From positions 372,001 to 436,000 of the forward strand of contig JAINUG010000328.1 in assembly GCA_029706075.1 (NCBI GenBank): a DNA stretch of 64,000 nt, read 5' to 3'. Shown piece by piece: positions 24,790-37,898 of the stretch (its first letter is position 1; each line of letters begins with the position of its first letter). Under the pieces are notes generated by a model that was not told where the DNA came from, did not search any database, and saw only the letters and a list, made by a program, of their open reading frames with translations. Both the position numbers and the translations under genes were made by a program. This stretch comes from Aldrovandia affinis. Taxonomy: Eukaryota; Chordata; Actinopteri; Notacanthiformes; Halosauridae.

Positions 24790-27700
24790 TCATAAAAAGT
24801 AATTTTATGGAATGTTCCTGTGACAAGGGGTGCTACAGTATACAGTATATATTGAGTTGTGATTGACTGACTGACTGACGGATTGATTGATTGATTTATA
24901 TGCTCATGAAATTCCTTTTGAGTCCTATACACTGAAAGTGTGGTAAGTTAGGCAAGTTACTGAAACCAAACACCTGCCTGTGAAAAAAACAATTATTTAA
25001 ACAAAGCAAATGGTAGTGAGCCGAAAAACTTTTTTTAAATGTGTGTTTTATGTAACTTCAACTGTTTAAGAGATTGGTTAAAAAACAAAACCCGTTGTCA
25101 AATGTTGGGTTTATTAATTCTACATGAGGTTGGTACTGAAAAGTGTAATGCTTCCTCTACATTTCCATTTCAAAAGACCCTGAACACATGGTTGTTTTCA
25201 ATGATCAAGCCCACAAGAGCTTGGCCCTGCCTTGTGATTTTCCCACCGTCTCTGGAGAGATCAGTGGCACTATGGTGCGAAGGCACCCACGAGGCCAGTT
25301 TGTTTGTTTTGCTGACATGGACACGCAACGTGTTTGGGCGAGTCCGGTAGAATGTTCCACTGCACCACAAGTCAGGAGGGGTGAATGGCTGGGTGGGGTG
25401 GGGGCAACAACACTTGAAGAAGCGGGTAACCCAATCTGATCAAATGGTTTATTCCAACAACAGCAAAAAATAGAAATGAATACTGATGTTGGGAGGCAGT
25501 GAGTGAACTGTACTTACAACAAACACAGGAGTGGGAGAGAAAGAGGAGAGTCAGCACGGAGAGACTTAGAAACAGCTGCATCTCTTTGTTTGCAAGCTCT
25601 AGGTGTGCCTCTGTGAATACAAATAAGACAGTCACCTTCCCATTCATCAGCCCTTAGATCCCAATGCCTATTATCTGTCCTTTCTGCCTGTGCTTAAACA
25701 GAGACTGCACAGCCACAATACTGTGGTACAAAGAATGGGATTAGATATTGTAAATCATAATATGAGTCCCCCCCATGACAGAAAGTGCCTGTATCAGTTC
25801 TGTTTGGCTGGGTATGCATGGTAAGCATTGTCCTATTGTGAGATGGAAATGCCAAGTGTATTTATTTCAGCTGCGTAAACACAAATACGATTGCGCTCCC
25901 AGCTCGTTGCGTTACCTAGATAGACATCTCTCATGTGTTCACTTCAACAGTGCTGAAGCTTAGCAACTGCTAGTGCTAAGACGGGACCGGCTTACAGCAT
26001 ACAGTATACCAATACTTTTATTTGTAATATATTTTTGAGGCATTACATTTTGCCAGTTGCTGCTGTTTGGGGTTGAGTAGGATGGTTGAGTAGGACAGTT
26101 TGAATAGAATGGGTTGGGTGGGACAAGTTGAGTAGGATGGGTAGAGGAGGGCAGCCATGATGAGGAACACTCCGTCAGTGGTCAGTGCTCCCAGCTGTGA
26201 GGGACATTCTATTAGTTCTCCTGCTGATCCTGGACTTGTCCCTGTCACACCCAAATCCAAATATGCTTGGTGTTCTGATGAAGAAGAAAGCCATTGCTTT
26301 GAAGGTTTTTAACTGATAGCATCTTTATTTCTTCTGACAAATGATTGAGTTAACTGTGCTTGATTATTGGATGCAGTATCAGTCAATCATAATCAGAGTG
26401 GATCATTGTTGCATTTTTTGTTTATCAAAATGTTAACTTTTAAACTAGAAAGACTTCCTCTTAAGAAACCTACATAAACCTGTAGATATGGATTTGTTGT
26501 CGTATGGCTAAACATTCTCCCATTCATAATGAACAGTAACACAGTGAATGAATCAGCTAGCATTAGATGTGATTGATTGCTATTTGATAATAATGTTTCC
26601 GTTGGAAGTGCGGTCGTTTATCGTTAAAATAGAAAAGCCAAAAGTTCTGGGTTACATTCAGATCCAGACAGGAACACATAAGGGCACGCCACACTATAAG
26701 TCAATATCAAGCCGTGAGCATTTATACCCTCTTACCATATTACCATATAAGCCTGGGAAGCGCGAAGCCGTGTTAAACTCCTAAAATGGAAATTGCTCTG
26801 ATTTTATTATTTCTCATTACATCCTCTTAAAATAAACAGAAAGACGCGAGAGTAAGAACTTTCCCGCTATGTACGATTGTGTTTATTTTACGGCAGCCTA
26901 CGATGGCAATAGACGCGTTACATAAACATTCCTCGGAGAGGAAAGGAATGGCATTCCAGAGGCCTCGAATTCCTCTCTGTCTTGGTTTGTGTTCAAAGGG
27001 TTTGGAGCGCGGGGCCATTTTTAGAGCTGGCGCGCAGCCATGCGGTGCAGGCAGCTGAGAGAACCTGCAGGGATATGGTACAAAGGAGAATGCGTTTAAA
27101 TAACGGATTTAAACCGACGCACGTCCAGAATGGCACCAGAAATAGCAGCATTAGATACGGGATCCTACGGGTTTCCTGTAGGAGTCCAGCCTAAGAAAAT
27201 AGTTTTTGCTAGTTTCAGGATTGTCTGGCCTCATTCACTGCATAGGCACACCCGGGTAATGGAAATTCAGTGTCACCTGTGACTGACCACACTTTACAGT
27301 TTCGGTATGCATATAGCAGTAGTGTTCAACTCCTCAGAAACCACGCCGCACTGACCTGCCGAGAGCTGAGAACATTTTCTTACTGAAATTTAGCCACGTA
27401 TGCTGCGGTACCATTTTGAAAAGTTGTGTATGTTGGGAAAGCATTATCGTGACACAAGTCAAGTATGAGCGCTGTATATTTTCATGCCTTTTCACGGTCA
27501 TTTTTTCAGGAATACGTAGCGTGTATGTATAAAAGAGACACGTCTCTGGTTAAACGCTTTGCTATTGTACATGCGCAAAAGAGAACATTCCGTTTTATAA
27601 TGGATTGAAATAACAAAATGGAATGGTTGAATTCATTTTAGCAAGGGACAACGTGTTCGTGTGGTTTCGAATATAACCTGATTCCAGTCTATTTGTCTGG

Positions 27701-28619
27701 CATTATTCCGTTTTTTAAGAAGCATATGAATAACTCAAAATGAGACGAATATGGTCTTATAACTATAGCCTATGGTTAGGCATATTTTACAATACGCACT
27801 TAGTCGGTCATTGTACTTTAGACTGGTAATACGGGATGAAATGTAGTTTACAGACTCATGTAGGTTATGATGTGGGCGTTGAAAGCCTGTTAATACATCC
27901 ACAAAATGGTATTCCGCAGTGTTATTTAGTATTTTTAACATGTTTACCGACTGACAGATGTCTTCAATCTCCAGAAAGCGTAAACTCATTTTAGAATAGT
28001 ATTGATTTTCGGTGGAGGCGCTCTTCAATCTCTGCAGTATCTGAGGGCAACAGTCGTGTTGGGGATGCGTCTAATTTAAGATTGCCCGCAGGGGGGAAAG
28101 CCAGTGGAAATTTTGATATGCTACCCCACACAGAGAAATATGCTGGACAAACAACAACAGCATTGTGCGTGGAGGAGGCAGAGAGAGGTGAGACGTGAAT
28201 CATCTTCATTTTTTATTTACTTTCCTATGGAGCGCTTCATCTCATCCTGCCCCGGGAGTCCACTGATACAGCGCGCGGCCACACCCCTGGAGAGCGCTTG
28301 GAAACCATGCACGTGGAAGACACGCGCGTCAGTGTGGCCTTATGATCATTCCCCATCAAAGCCTGACTATCTGAAGGATTGTTAATGGACCCAATTAACA
28401 AGCGTTTCATCTAACGTGGTGATAACTCAAACACGTGCTCTGCGTTTTTAGAAATGGAACCATGGGCTCATGCACAGCTCCTTAGCATCCAAGCATTTTA
28501 TTCTTTTGAAATGGAAACAAAAACCACGAATGATACATCTTCAAAGCGCCTGGTCCTGTGCGGTCGTGAGTTTGGCCCGGTGAATGGTGCTTGGTGGGGG
28601 GCTTATTCATAAAGAGTCT
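24790..28619. other. Largely repeat-free block
   Basis: I see no transposon from about 26150 to 28600. The part 26800-28500 has many CpG and no tandem repeats. No exon was recognised. It is a candidate for conserved non-coding sequence. Confidence 0.45.
26060..26148. repeat. Short tandem repeat
   Basis: Imperfect units of gttgagtaggatgg and relatives. Confidence 0.6.
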
Positions 28620-28726
28620 CAGAGTAGGAGCGCTGATCCAGGATCAGGTTTCCCTTGTCCATACCCTAGCCATGTCCATTGTGAGCTAAAAGTCCAAACT
28701 GATCCTAGATCAGCACTCCCACTCTG
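28620..28726. mobile_element. Short palindromic MITE
   Basis: Ends cagagtaggagcgctgatcc and cagagtgggagtgctgatct (other strand), each followed by aggatcag. 107 bp, a common foldback repeat of fish genomes. No family name assigned. Confidence 0.65.
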
Positions 28727-29339
28727 TATCTGTGCACCTGCAGGTCACTCTGACTCCAGCCCCAGTCCACAGTCAGCCCCCCTTGGTTTAAATATTCATA
28801 TGTTTACCAGGCCCAGTCCTGCTGGTTGCTCTTCTGCTGTGTTAGGTAGTGAGGTCTCCTGCTGGAGATGGTAATTAGCACCATGTGGCCCAGCGTCTCC
28901 TCCGGCTCTCACGCGACACACTTTCCTGTGAGTGACACTCTGCAGAGCCAACACTCACAGGTTTACCTTCACCATCACCGTCTTGTCAAGAATATGTAAA
29001 AACATTGAAGCATTGCTCTAACCAAAAACAACATGTCTGTTTTGTACTATTTTTAAGTTGGTGAATATGAATGAATAAACCACTGTTTCCATGTTATTGT
29101 CCTAAAGTGTATTTGTATTTTGCTATATATAGAGATGTTTCGTTTGTTGTTCATTAATAAAAACATTTTGAAAAAGTCTTTGCCGTTGCTGCTTACAAAG
29201 GTGTGTGTGATGTCATCATGCTTCTTGTGAGCTTGGTTGGACGGTGGATATCAGTGCTGCCACATGCTGTTGATACAATGCTGTTTGCTGAATTGTACTG
29301 AAACGTTCACTGCATTGGGCTGAATGGATTTGTTTTGGT

Positions 29340-29565
29340 ATACTGAATGTGGAGTTGGATGGGAGTGGTAGTTGTGGAACTGGACCTCTCAGCAGAGTTT
29401 GCAGGTTTGAATCCTGGATGGGACACTGCATCTGACCAAGGCATTTTTCCGGAATTGCCAGAGAAAATACATACAGCTGTAGAAATGGATAATGAGTTTA
29501 ATTCACCGTTAAGCTATGCAAGCTGCACTGGATGAGGAATGTAGATGAGGAAAATGTGCCTTCTA
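29340..29565 (+). mobile_element. Diverged tRNA-headed SINE with L2-type tail
   Basis: Degenerate A box tggtagttgtggaac, B box ggtttgaatcc at 29404, body with acatacagctgtagaaatgg, and a decayed tail gcactggatgaggaatgtag. Same plan as the 15562 SINE but older. Confidence 0.6.
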
Positions 29566-29989
29566 TGAGTCTTGGGATGTTGCTGTTTCTAGATTTGGGC
29601 GGAAGTTGAGCACGAGGCACCAGTCTAATTCATTATCAATGAGCTTAGCGGTGATTACCGCAGGCCCTTGCCTGCTAAATAGTTGATCTTGTTTACATTC
29701 GTGAATCTTAGCACTAAAATCGTTTTTTTTGCGGTAATATTCACATGGGAAAAAGAAAATGAAAGTGGTTTAAATTACTTCACTGAATTCCACCTTTAAG
29801 TGAATGGCCTTTATTATAAGCATGCCTGTGTCGTAACGTGTCTGATTGAGGGAAATGGCTCGAAACATGTTTAACAGCATCTTTGTTCTGCTTGTTGCTT
29901 AACTTAAAAAAATTAAATCTTGTTTATCACAAATGCTTTTGTGCCTTTGCGTCTTGTTTGTGCTGCGCTTTTTACTGTAAATTTAAAAT

Positions 29990-30592
29990 AGACTTCATTA
30001 TTAGCCACCTCTGATATAGACTGCATTGTTAGCCACCTCTGATATAAACTGCATTGTTAACGACCACTGATATAGACTGCATTGTTACCCACCACTGATA
30101 TAGACTACATTATTAGCCACCTCTGGTATGGACTACATTGTTAGCCACCTCTGGTATGGACTACATTGTTAGCCACCTCTGATATAGACTACATTATTAG
30201 CCACCTCTGGTATGGACTACATTGTTAGCCACCTCTGATATAGATCGCATTGTTAGCCACCACTGATATAGACTGTATTGTTAGCCAGCTCTGATATAGA
30301 CTACATTATTAGCTACCTCTGATATAGACTGTATTGTTAGCCACCTCTGATATAGATCGCATTGTTAGCCACCACTGATATAAACTGTATTGTTAGCCAC
30401 CTCTGGTATACACTACATTATTAGCCACCACTGATATAGACTGCGTTGTTAGCCACCTCTGATATAGACTGTATTGTTAGCCAGCTCTGATATAGACTAC
30501 ATTGTTAGCCACCTCTGATATAGACTGTATTGTTAGCCAGCTCTGATATAGACTACATTGTTAGCCACCTCTGATATAGACTGTATTATTAA
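29990..30592. repeat. Minisatellite, 28-bp unit
   Basis: About 21 copies of gatatagactgcattgttag followed by ccacctct, with few changes per copy (ggtatg for gatata, gcc/gct, cgc/tac). Ends about 970 bp before dip2c exon 2. Confidence 0.95.
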
Positions 30593-30599
30593 TGGGATG

Positions 30600-31560
30600 A
30601 AATGACCCTGCTGCCCAGAAGCTTTGTGCAACATCACCATGCTTTGTGCAGCTTGCACATGCACGAATGCACCTCTGAATATCTCAATTCTGCTTTGCAA
30701 ACAGCCACTGCAGCCTATGCGTTTCCATGCCTACAGCGGCCCATGCACCTCCGTGCCTACAGACCTTAATTCCACCAGGCATTTCCTCCACCTCCACCAC
30801 CACCACCATCTTCATCCTCATCTCTCTTCACCCTCTTCCTCCCCACCCCGCACTTAATACCCTACTAATTATCACCGTAATTAAGAGGGGTCGATAGGTG
30901 ACCTGCTGTGACAGCTGCCAATGTGGCACCTGCTGCTCTGATCTGACTGTTGCCGACGCACACATTGTCCTCCTTCTGAGGTCCTCTCTCCACTGAGTCC
31001 AGAAAACCAAGCATCCAGCACTTGCCTGAGTCCTGTTTCCTTTCTGGGAAAAATAAGGAAAACAAAAACTAGCTTGAAAACAAAAACCTGGTTAGCTCTC
31101 AATGAAGAGGAAAGACTAATTAGTAGCCCACGTAGCACAATATGTTATTGCCCTTTTTTTCCCGGCGTTACCGTAAGATTGTGTAAGGTTGTGGTGAATA
31201 ACAAAAACATTTTTACTAGCCCCCTAAACTACAAGCTACATTGTAAATAAGTCCAGGCCAAAAAGACGTTTGCAACCCAACAAAATCACGAGAGCACAAC
31301 GTCTACCATAACTTTCCACAACCTGAACTAACACATAGTTAAAAAAGCACCGTAAAGCAGTCCTACATTGTTAGTCACCACAATCGTAACTGCAATGTAA
31401 AGAGCTGCAGTAGCCTCTTATGCTAGTTGGGAAGAGCTCAGGTAATTTCTGTTGCAATCAGGTGATCACACCTGTAGAGGCATAGAGAGTCGTGGAGACG
31501 CCCGCTTCTGAGGTCAACTGGCTCTTCCATTCACTAATGTCAGTTTCCTCTCTTTGACAG
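30600..31560. other. Intron sequence before exon 2
   Basis: A (CCA)n-like run at 30786-30812 and otherwise unique sequence leading to the pyrimidine-rich acceptor of exon 2. Confidence 0.6.
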
Positions 31561-31632
31561 GTGACATCACACAGAAAGGCTATGAAAAGAAGAGATCAAA
31601 GTTAATTGGGGCCTACCTCCCTCAGCCGTCAG
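31561..31632 (+). CDS. dip2c: dip2c exon 2 (DMAP1-binding region)
   Basis: Exon of disco-interacting protein 2 homolog C. DIP2 proteins have an N-terminal DMAP1-binding region followed by two adenylate-forming (fatty-acyl-AMP-ligase-like) domains and have been linked to diacylglycerol lipid balance and neural development; only the N-terminal region is in this window. The exon reads GDITQKGYEKKRSKLIGAY and ends LPQPS. The KLIGAYLPQP end fits vertebrate DIP2C better than DIP2A or DIP2B as I remember them. The acceptor is a pyrimidine-rich tract ending ttgacag at 31560 and the donor is gtaatg at 31633. It is 72 nt, phase 1 at both ends: the first Gly codon is split with exon 1, which is not in the window. 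Nearest repeats are a 28-bp minisatellite about 970 bp upstream and a tandem repeat about 450 bp downstream. Confidence 0.95.
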
Positions 31633-32084
31633 GTAATGTTCCAGAACAGCCTTGGGTGTGCCTCCTTCAATGGAATGTCTAGGCTAATATGAAACACAGG
31701 GCTCAGTTTTTGACTGTGGACCACAAGCCAAGCTTTTATAAAATGGATACAGATACAGCCCCCCACCACCACCCCCCTGAGGCATGAGCTATTGAAAAGT
31801 GTGGGAATGACTCTGTCTGCTGGAATGCGCGAGGGCATAACTCCAGTTCTATCTGTTTTATTCCCCATAATGAAGCTTTGGCCTGGAAGTAATATCAGCC
31901 TTTTAAACACAGGAGTAATATTACAATGATGTTTAAAAAAAATTTTAATTTTATTATTTATTTATTATTTTGCTCATTCATTTCTCATCTCATCTCAACA
32001 CCAATACAAGTCATTAGGTCTCCCTCCCCAAGCCTCTGACATCTGAGTGCTGCTGCAGAGTGGCAGGATGAGTGGAAGTCACAC

Positions 32085-32520
32085 AGTGCGTATCGTGTAG
32101 TCTATAGCCTGTAGCATGTGTCTAGTGTCAGCACAAGTGATAGTCACACAATGTGTAGCGTGTAATGTGTACAATATAGCGTGTAGCGTGTATCTAGTGT
32201 GAGAGCAAGTGGGAGTCACACAATATGTAGCGTGTTGTGTGTAGTGTGTATCTAGTGTCAGTGCAAGTGGAAGTGACATACCGTGTAGCATGTAGTGTGT
32301 ATCTAATGTTAGCGCCAGTGGAAGTAACACAGCATGTAGTGTGTATCTGGCATCGGTGCAAGTGGAAGTCCAACAAAATGTACCATGTAGCCTGTAGCAT
32401 GTATTTAGTGTCAGCACAAGTGATAGTCACACAGCATGTAGCATGTAGCGTGTATCTAGTGCCATTGCAAGTAGAAGTCACACAACATGTAGCATATAGC
32501 GTGTAGTTAGTGTCAGTGAG
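32085..32520. repeat. Minisatellite, ~50-62 bp unit
   Basis: Seven or so imperfect units built from gtgtatctagtgtcagcgca, agtggaagtcacacaa and tgtagcgtgtag. Begins about 450 bp after exon 2. Confidence 0.85.
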
Positions 32521-33857
32521 GGCACTTGTGAGTGGGGTCCCTCATGCCAGGGGGCCGGTGAGAGGTACGGGAGGGAGGATGTCTGGACTCTCCTCAGCAG
32601 GGGCTCTCACTCTGTGAGTCTGTAGGTGGCTCTGGCTGGGAGGGAGGCACATGGGGGAATGAAGACCAGCTGCTCTGACTGGGAGGCACACGGAGGAATG
32701 AAGACCAGCTCCAAAAAACATTTAAGTGTGGTCATACAGGATTTCTTTCTCTTTTTGAATGAAAAACAAATAATAATGTTTTCAATTTTTACACAGAGCC
32801 TAACCCTGAGAGCTGACTGATCCTTTTACGCAGATGAGACTGAATTTGTACGAAACCCAAGGTTGTGCGTCATGTGCAAAAGTAAACGCAGCCAGGCCAG
32901 TGTGACCCGTCATGCCAGATTTCATTAAGTGTGTTATTGTTAGCCCCCCCCCACCCCCGGTTTCAGTGACTAGGATGTGTAGCCTGTAATTCAGTCAAAA
33001 TCCACTACATGTCCCTACATGCTGCTTGAGCTGGACCAATATCAGGGTAACTGGCTGTTATTAAGCAATGATTGATTAGATACAGAGACCAGTCATAACA
33101 AGGTTGGTTATTTTAAATTTATTTATGTAAATACATTTATGTAAATAAATTATTTTTTTAATATAATAATTATTATTTATTATTGTTATTAAATTTATGT
33201 AAATAAACTGAGAATGCAATTCTCATTTGCAGTAGCCTCACTTGTCATGCTCATAACTATGAGCCTGTCTAGCTTCTCACATTGATGTGGTCAAACTCTG
33301 CCCAACTTCCAGGGATGTGCTTTGCTAATAAACCAATGTTCAGTTACTACTTCTGATGAATCCCACAATTGAGTGGGTGCATGAAATAATAGAGCGCTCA
33401 GAAATCTGCTGGCACCAATCAGACTGCAGGAAGTCTAGGCCAGGCCACAAGAGACTGAGCGTCTGGAGTCAAGACTACATGTACAGTGACAACCTGGGGA
33501 ATCGAAGTGGGTGGGGAGTGCAAGGGGTTGTGTAGCCAGTCGTGTGTGGGTGGGGAATATTTAGTGGTTTGATGTAGAGAGAAAGGTTTTGTGGGAATTT
33601 GACACGGACACCGGGGTTAACGCCCCTACTCTTTGAAAAAGTGCCCTGGGATCTTTAATGACCACAGTGAATCAGGACTTCAGTTTAACATCTCATCCAC
33701 AGGCTGGAGATCCACTTAATTTCCAATCGAACAAAATATATTTTTAACTGAATGCAGGAGCAAATGCAGCACTTCAAGTCAATCCATGACAGAAGGAAAA
33801 TTATAATAGGCAAATATAATAGTCACTTAATAGATGTGTGGCCGTCACATGTGCCCA

Positions 33858-33996
33858 GTATGGCCTGTATGCTCAATGGCACAGAGTCTACCAGTATGGC
33901 CTGCATGTTCAATGGTACAGAGTCTACCAGTATGGCCTGTATGCTCCATAGCACAGAGTCTACCAGTATGGGCTGAATGATCCATGGCACAGGGTG
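33858..33996. repeat. Tandem repeat, 36-bp unit
   Basis: About four copies of agtatggcctgtatgctcaa with tggcacagagtctacc. The 36-bp length keeps one frame open on both strands. Confidence 0.9.
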
Positions 33997-34480
33997 CACC
34001 AGTGCCAAATTCTGCAGGAGGAACATGACACCACTCTTCCACGAGAAAGTCAATCGACTTACACTGTTGTTCGAGAATATTCCATAAATGCTTGATTCGG
34101 TTCGCACTGATGACTGAGAAGGCGATGACATATGGATAACATCAGTGTCATGCTCCTCAGTGCCACCCCTCTCTGCAGGAGAGAAATGCTTTAACATGGG
34201 GTGAAGATGATCACTCAGTATCATTAATTAATGACTGACATTAACCTTGCCTTCTAAGGGTAAGAGTGCACCCAAACCATGCCAGGAAAATGTGCCCCAC
34301 ACCATTACAGAACCACCATAACCCTTCACTGTTGTGTTTCTGCTGGGGGAATTGCAGGCTACCAGGCCTGTTTGTTGAAAACATGAAACACAGGGCCTTA
34401 ATTATAGTCTGAGTGGACTCATTATCATGTAAAAATGCCTCTGTCCTAGTGTGAAGGGAAGGGCACTGTGGCACAGTACA
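33997..34480 (-). mobile_element. Tc1-like transposase remnant
   Basis: On the - strand in broken frames: SVMVWGTFSWHGLG-like start (34275-34330), VILSDHLHPMLKHFSP near 34200, DLNPIEHLW-like and EEWCHVPPAEFG at 34000-34040. Same family as the 38573 element. Both ends are missing; a 36-bp tandem repeat adjoins its left side. Confidence 0.75.
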
Positions 34481-34639
34481 CAAAACCTGGATGAGCAGTA
34501 GCTTTAGGCAGTTTATTTCTACAAATCAAACAAAACAAATAAAAGCTTCAACAAAACTTCCCCCAAGTCTGGGTACTGAAAAATAGAAGTTCCTCCCACA
34601 GTGTCTTTATAATGCCTTTATAACAGGTCTAAGGAAAGC

Positions 34640-34935
34640 GATTGGTTATATCTCAGCTGATTGCAGTTGTGCATGCCTGTATGTGATTGTTCATCAGCCT
34701 GCCTGTGTGTGATTTTTGCATGCATGCATGTTTGTGTCGTGATTGCTGATCATGCCTGCTGCAAGTGTGAATGCTTCAGTCTGTGATTGCTGATCAGCAT
34801 GTCAGATGCTGCAAGTGTGAATGCTTGTCCTCAGTCTCAGATGTGCATGCCTCAGCTGCTGTGATTGTCTGTGATTGCTGATCAGTCTCAGATGTGCATG
34901 CCTGTCTGTGATTGCTGATCAGTCTCAGGTGAGCA
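34640..34935. repeat. Imperfect tandem repeat region
   Basis: Repeated tgtgattgctgatcagtctc and agatgtgcatgcctg units, the last two ~45 bp units nearly identical (34869-34930). Confidence 0.75.
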
Positions 34936-36867
34936 TGCTGCTGTCCAGGGTCCTGCAGGCCTCCCAGTCTGTGGGAGGAAACAAGAGCAGCTGGCAGCAG
35001 CCAAAAAGTAGGAGCAGCCCTCCACCCCACCCAGTGCCACAGGCACTCTATGTGTGGTCCAGCAAGAACACATGGCATTCTGGGACTGCAGCTCTGTGTG
35101 TCATAGTGAAGTTCCCTGTCATGGGAGAGCTTTGCTATATTCAAATCTGAGCACTTTCAGATGAGCATAGGGGGTCATGCTGTTTACACGGTGGGTTCAC
35201 TGGAATTGTAATACCTCATCTTACTGTAGGGCCTGTCACACTGCCTGGCAGTTAGAGAACATCTCTCTGCCAGAGAGATATTCCTGCTTACATTATTTTT
35301 TGGGGGTTGTTTATATTGTTGTTCTTGGAGATGTGGAGAGGACATTCTTGCTGTAGTGAAATATGAACCCTGTCCTCTCGGTCTACTGTGATTGATTCGT
35401 GCTTGCCCAGCTTACCGGAGACGCTCCTCGGCTGCCATTGTCATGGCAACGCACAGTTGGCGCTTTCTCCGTCTACAGTGTCGCACTTGGTCAAGGTCGC
35501 ACTAAGGCCGTCAATTGAGAACATTACCGCCCATGGACTTGAAATCAGGTGGTGGGTGCGGTATAGATGACCAAAATACATGCATTTTGCCTGTTATATT
35601 TAGAATTATGCAATAGGCACTTGATTGACAGTTTTTGTGACACAGCGTTTATGGCAGTGGTCTCCAGCGATATTGGAGAGCCGCATCGTCTGCCGATTTG
35701 TGTTGTTACTCAGAACTTAATTGATCAATTAAAGCAGTTGATTACACAGCTCAATTTGAGTTTTATTTTTATTTTTATTTTTAGCTCTTTTGACTTCTGC
35801 AGTCCACCAGCTGGGCCACATAGCTCATTCACTGGAAGATGCAGTAGCCAGTGCAGGCGTCCGATCAACCAGAGGGGGCACTGTTGCTTGATGAGGCATG
35901 TGATTTCTCCCTTCCTGGGCCAGGCTGTGGGCCCCCCTTGAGTCTCCCAACCGCTGGCACGGTCAGGGTTCAACTTCAGACCGTGGGACCTGTTTAAGGA
36001 CCAATGCTATTCAAACAAACAAGACTTACATTTGATCCGGATCCAATCAAACCAACCTTATGATCATAAGGGCTGCTTTATAAGGACTGAAAATCCAGGA
36101 AACAGGAAAAGGTGAAATCCCCGTGTACCCTGCCTGGGTAGGTGGTGGGAGCTTTTTTAAAGGGCAAGATAGTCTGTCCAAATAATATGTTCGCCTGTCT
36201 CCCAACTTTACAATCCCTGCTGTTTTAATAAGGTTAATGAAATATAACATTCTACTAAGATGGAGTACCCCCCTTTGTTTTAATCACAAACATTAAAGAT
36301 GATGATGATATGTAATATGATGATGATACAGAAATGGACTGGTTGACATCATCGTTCTGTATTTGTCCAGGAACTTTGTGAGACTGTCTGTATTGCATTG
36401 TTGTGTTTTCTTTTTTCAAACTATATTAAATTACACCTGTGTGTTAATGTGCTAATGACGCTTAAATTCAATTTAGTCAGCAAGATGCATAAGTACTTTT
36501 CAGTGTGTGCAATTTTCAGATATCCAAATGCCTTTACGGGGTCAAATTTACACACCGTTTGATCTGTCTGTGCCCAGGTGAAATTAAGTTTGGCAGAAGT
36601 GTATTGGATCCTTCACTAGTCCTGTTAGGACTTGGATATCCCAGACGGCTGCCCTAGCAGAGACACTACAGGAGGCTGTAAACGGACTCACTATCACATG
36701 AAGGGAGCAGGAGGTTCTTCTGCTTTATTTGTGAATCCATGTCTGTCACAGTTTCCTTAAAAAATACTGGTCATCTAACAAAATATGGAGGGTAAGCTAC
36801 ACAGCCATTGTAAGTGACTCTGACTGCAGCCATAATATAAAATAATATATTTCACCCATTACCCCAG
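34936..36867. other. Unassigned intronic sequence
   Basis: Apart from the hAT MITE fragment at 35655 and an ATG/ATGATG run at 36298-36325, no feature recognised. Confidence 0.55.
35655..35760. mobile_element. hAT MITE fragment, same family as at 3347
   Basis: Starts cagtggtctccagcgatatt and shares ttgttactcrgmactkaatt plus the following agttgatta stretch with the 3347 copy. It breaks off into a (TTTTTA)n run at about 35760-35785. Confidence 0.55.
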
Positions 36868-37890
36868 GTACACATATGCATGAACAGCATTGTCCTGCTG
36901 GAAAAAACAATCCTCAGAGTTGGGGAACATTGTCAGAGTAGAAGGAAGCAAGTTTTCTTCCAGGATAACCTTGTACGTGGCTTAATTCATGCATCCTTCA
37001 CGAAGACAAATCTGCCCGATTCCAGCCTTGGTAAAGCACCCCCAGATCATCACCGATCCTCCACCAAATTTCACAGTGGGTGCGAGACACTGTGGCTTGT
37101 AGGCCTCTCCAGGTCCCTGTCTAACCATTAGACGACCAGGTGTTGGGAAAAGCTGAAAATTTAAGTCATCAGAGAAGATGACCTTACCAAGGAAGATGAT
37201 CCAATCCTTGTGGTGTTTTGCAAACCTCAGCCTGGCTCTTCTTTGCTTCTCATTGATGAAGGGCTTTTTTCTAGCTTTGCACGACTTCAGCCCTGCCTCT
37301 AGGAGCCTGTTTCGAACCGCCCTCACCGTGCACTTCACCCCAGCTGCTGTTTGCCATTATTTTTGTAAGTCACTTGATGTCATCCTACGGATGTTGAGTG
37401 ACATTCGAATGAGTTGGCGGTTATCCTGGTCAGTAGAGAGTCATTTTTGCCCTCTGCCGGTCTGTAGCTTTGTTGTCCCCAATGTCTGCTGCTTGACCTT
37501 GTTCTTATGAACCGCCGTCTTTGAAATTTGAAGGATAGAAGCAACCTTACGCTCACTGTATCCCAATTGAACCCTTCTTTTCTCACTCAAAAAACTGTTC
37601 TTTTCAACTCTTTTGGCATGGTCAATAGTTCTTTTTATTCCAATTACTTTTGAGGTACTACTAGCACTGTTTTTTGCCATCCAGCTGGTCCTATTGCAAG
37701 AGGATAGTGATGACCACAGCAGTGGTTTTTATACTTTTCCTCGTTAAATAAGATTTGGTTCAGGTGATCACCTAATCAATACTTCATTAAGTAGAATTAG
37801 GTGTGCTTGTGTTGGAATTCAACAGACATTGGAATGGAATGGCAGATCTAAGAAAAATTTGGAGTGGTCCCTTAATTTTTTCCAGAGCTG
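36868..37890 (-). mobile_element. Tc1 element, 3'-truncated
   Basis: The right end on the - strand reads cagctctggaaaaaattaag, the TIR of a common fish Tc1 family, with TA next to it at 37891. Transposase starts at 37680 (MAKNSASSTSKVIGIKR), with helix-turn-helix YSERKVASILQISKTAVHK, then in another frame ARLRFAKHHKDWI, VIFSDDLNFQLF and GGGSVMIWGCFTKAGIG, and ends after FFQQDNAVHA. The left TIR and the third catalytic residue are lost. Confidence 0.85.
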
Positions 37891-37898
37891 TATATATG

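Larger units (their letters stand above)
1..31560 (+). other. dip2c: dip2c intron 1 (3' part)
   Basis: Everything left of exon 2 is inferred to be intron 1. I looked for exon 1 of DIP2C (a short N-terminal segment rich in Leu and Glu, ending ELELSEG) and did not find it. No other spliced host gene was recognised here; open frames in this stretch are short and are either transposon remnants or non-coding. Confidence 0.8.
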
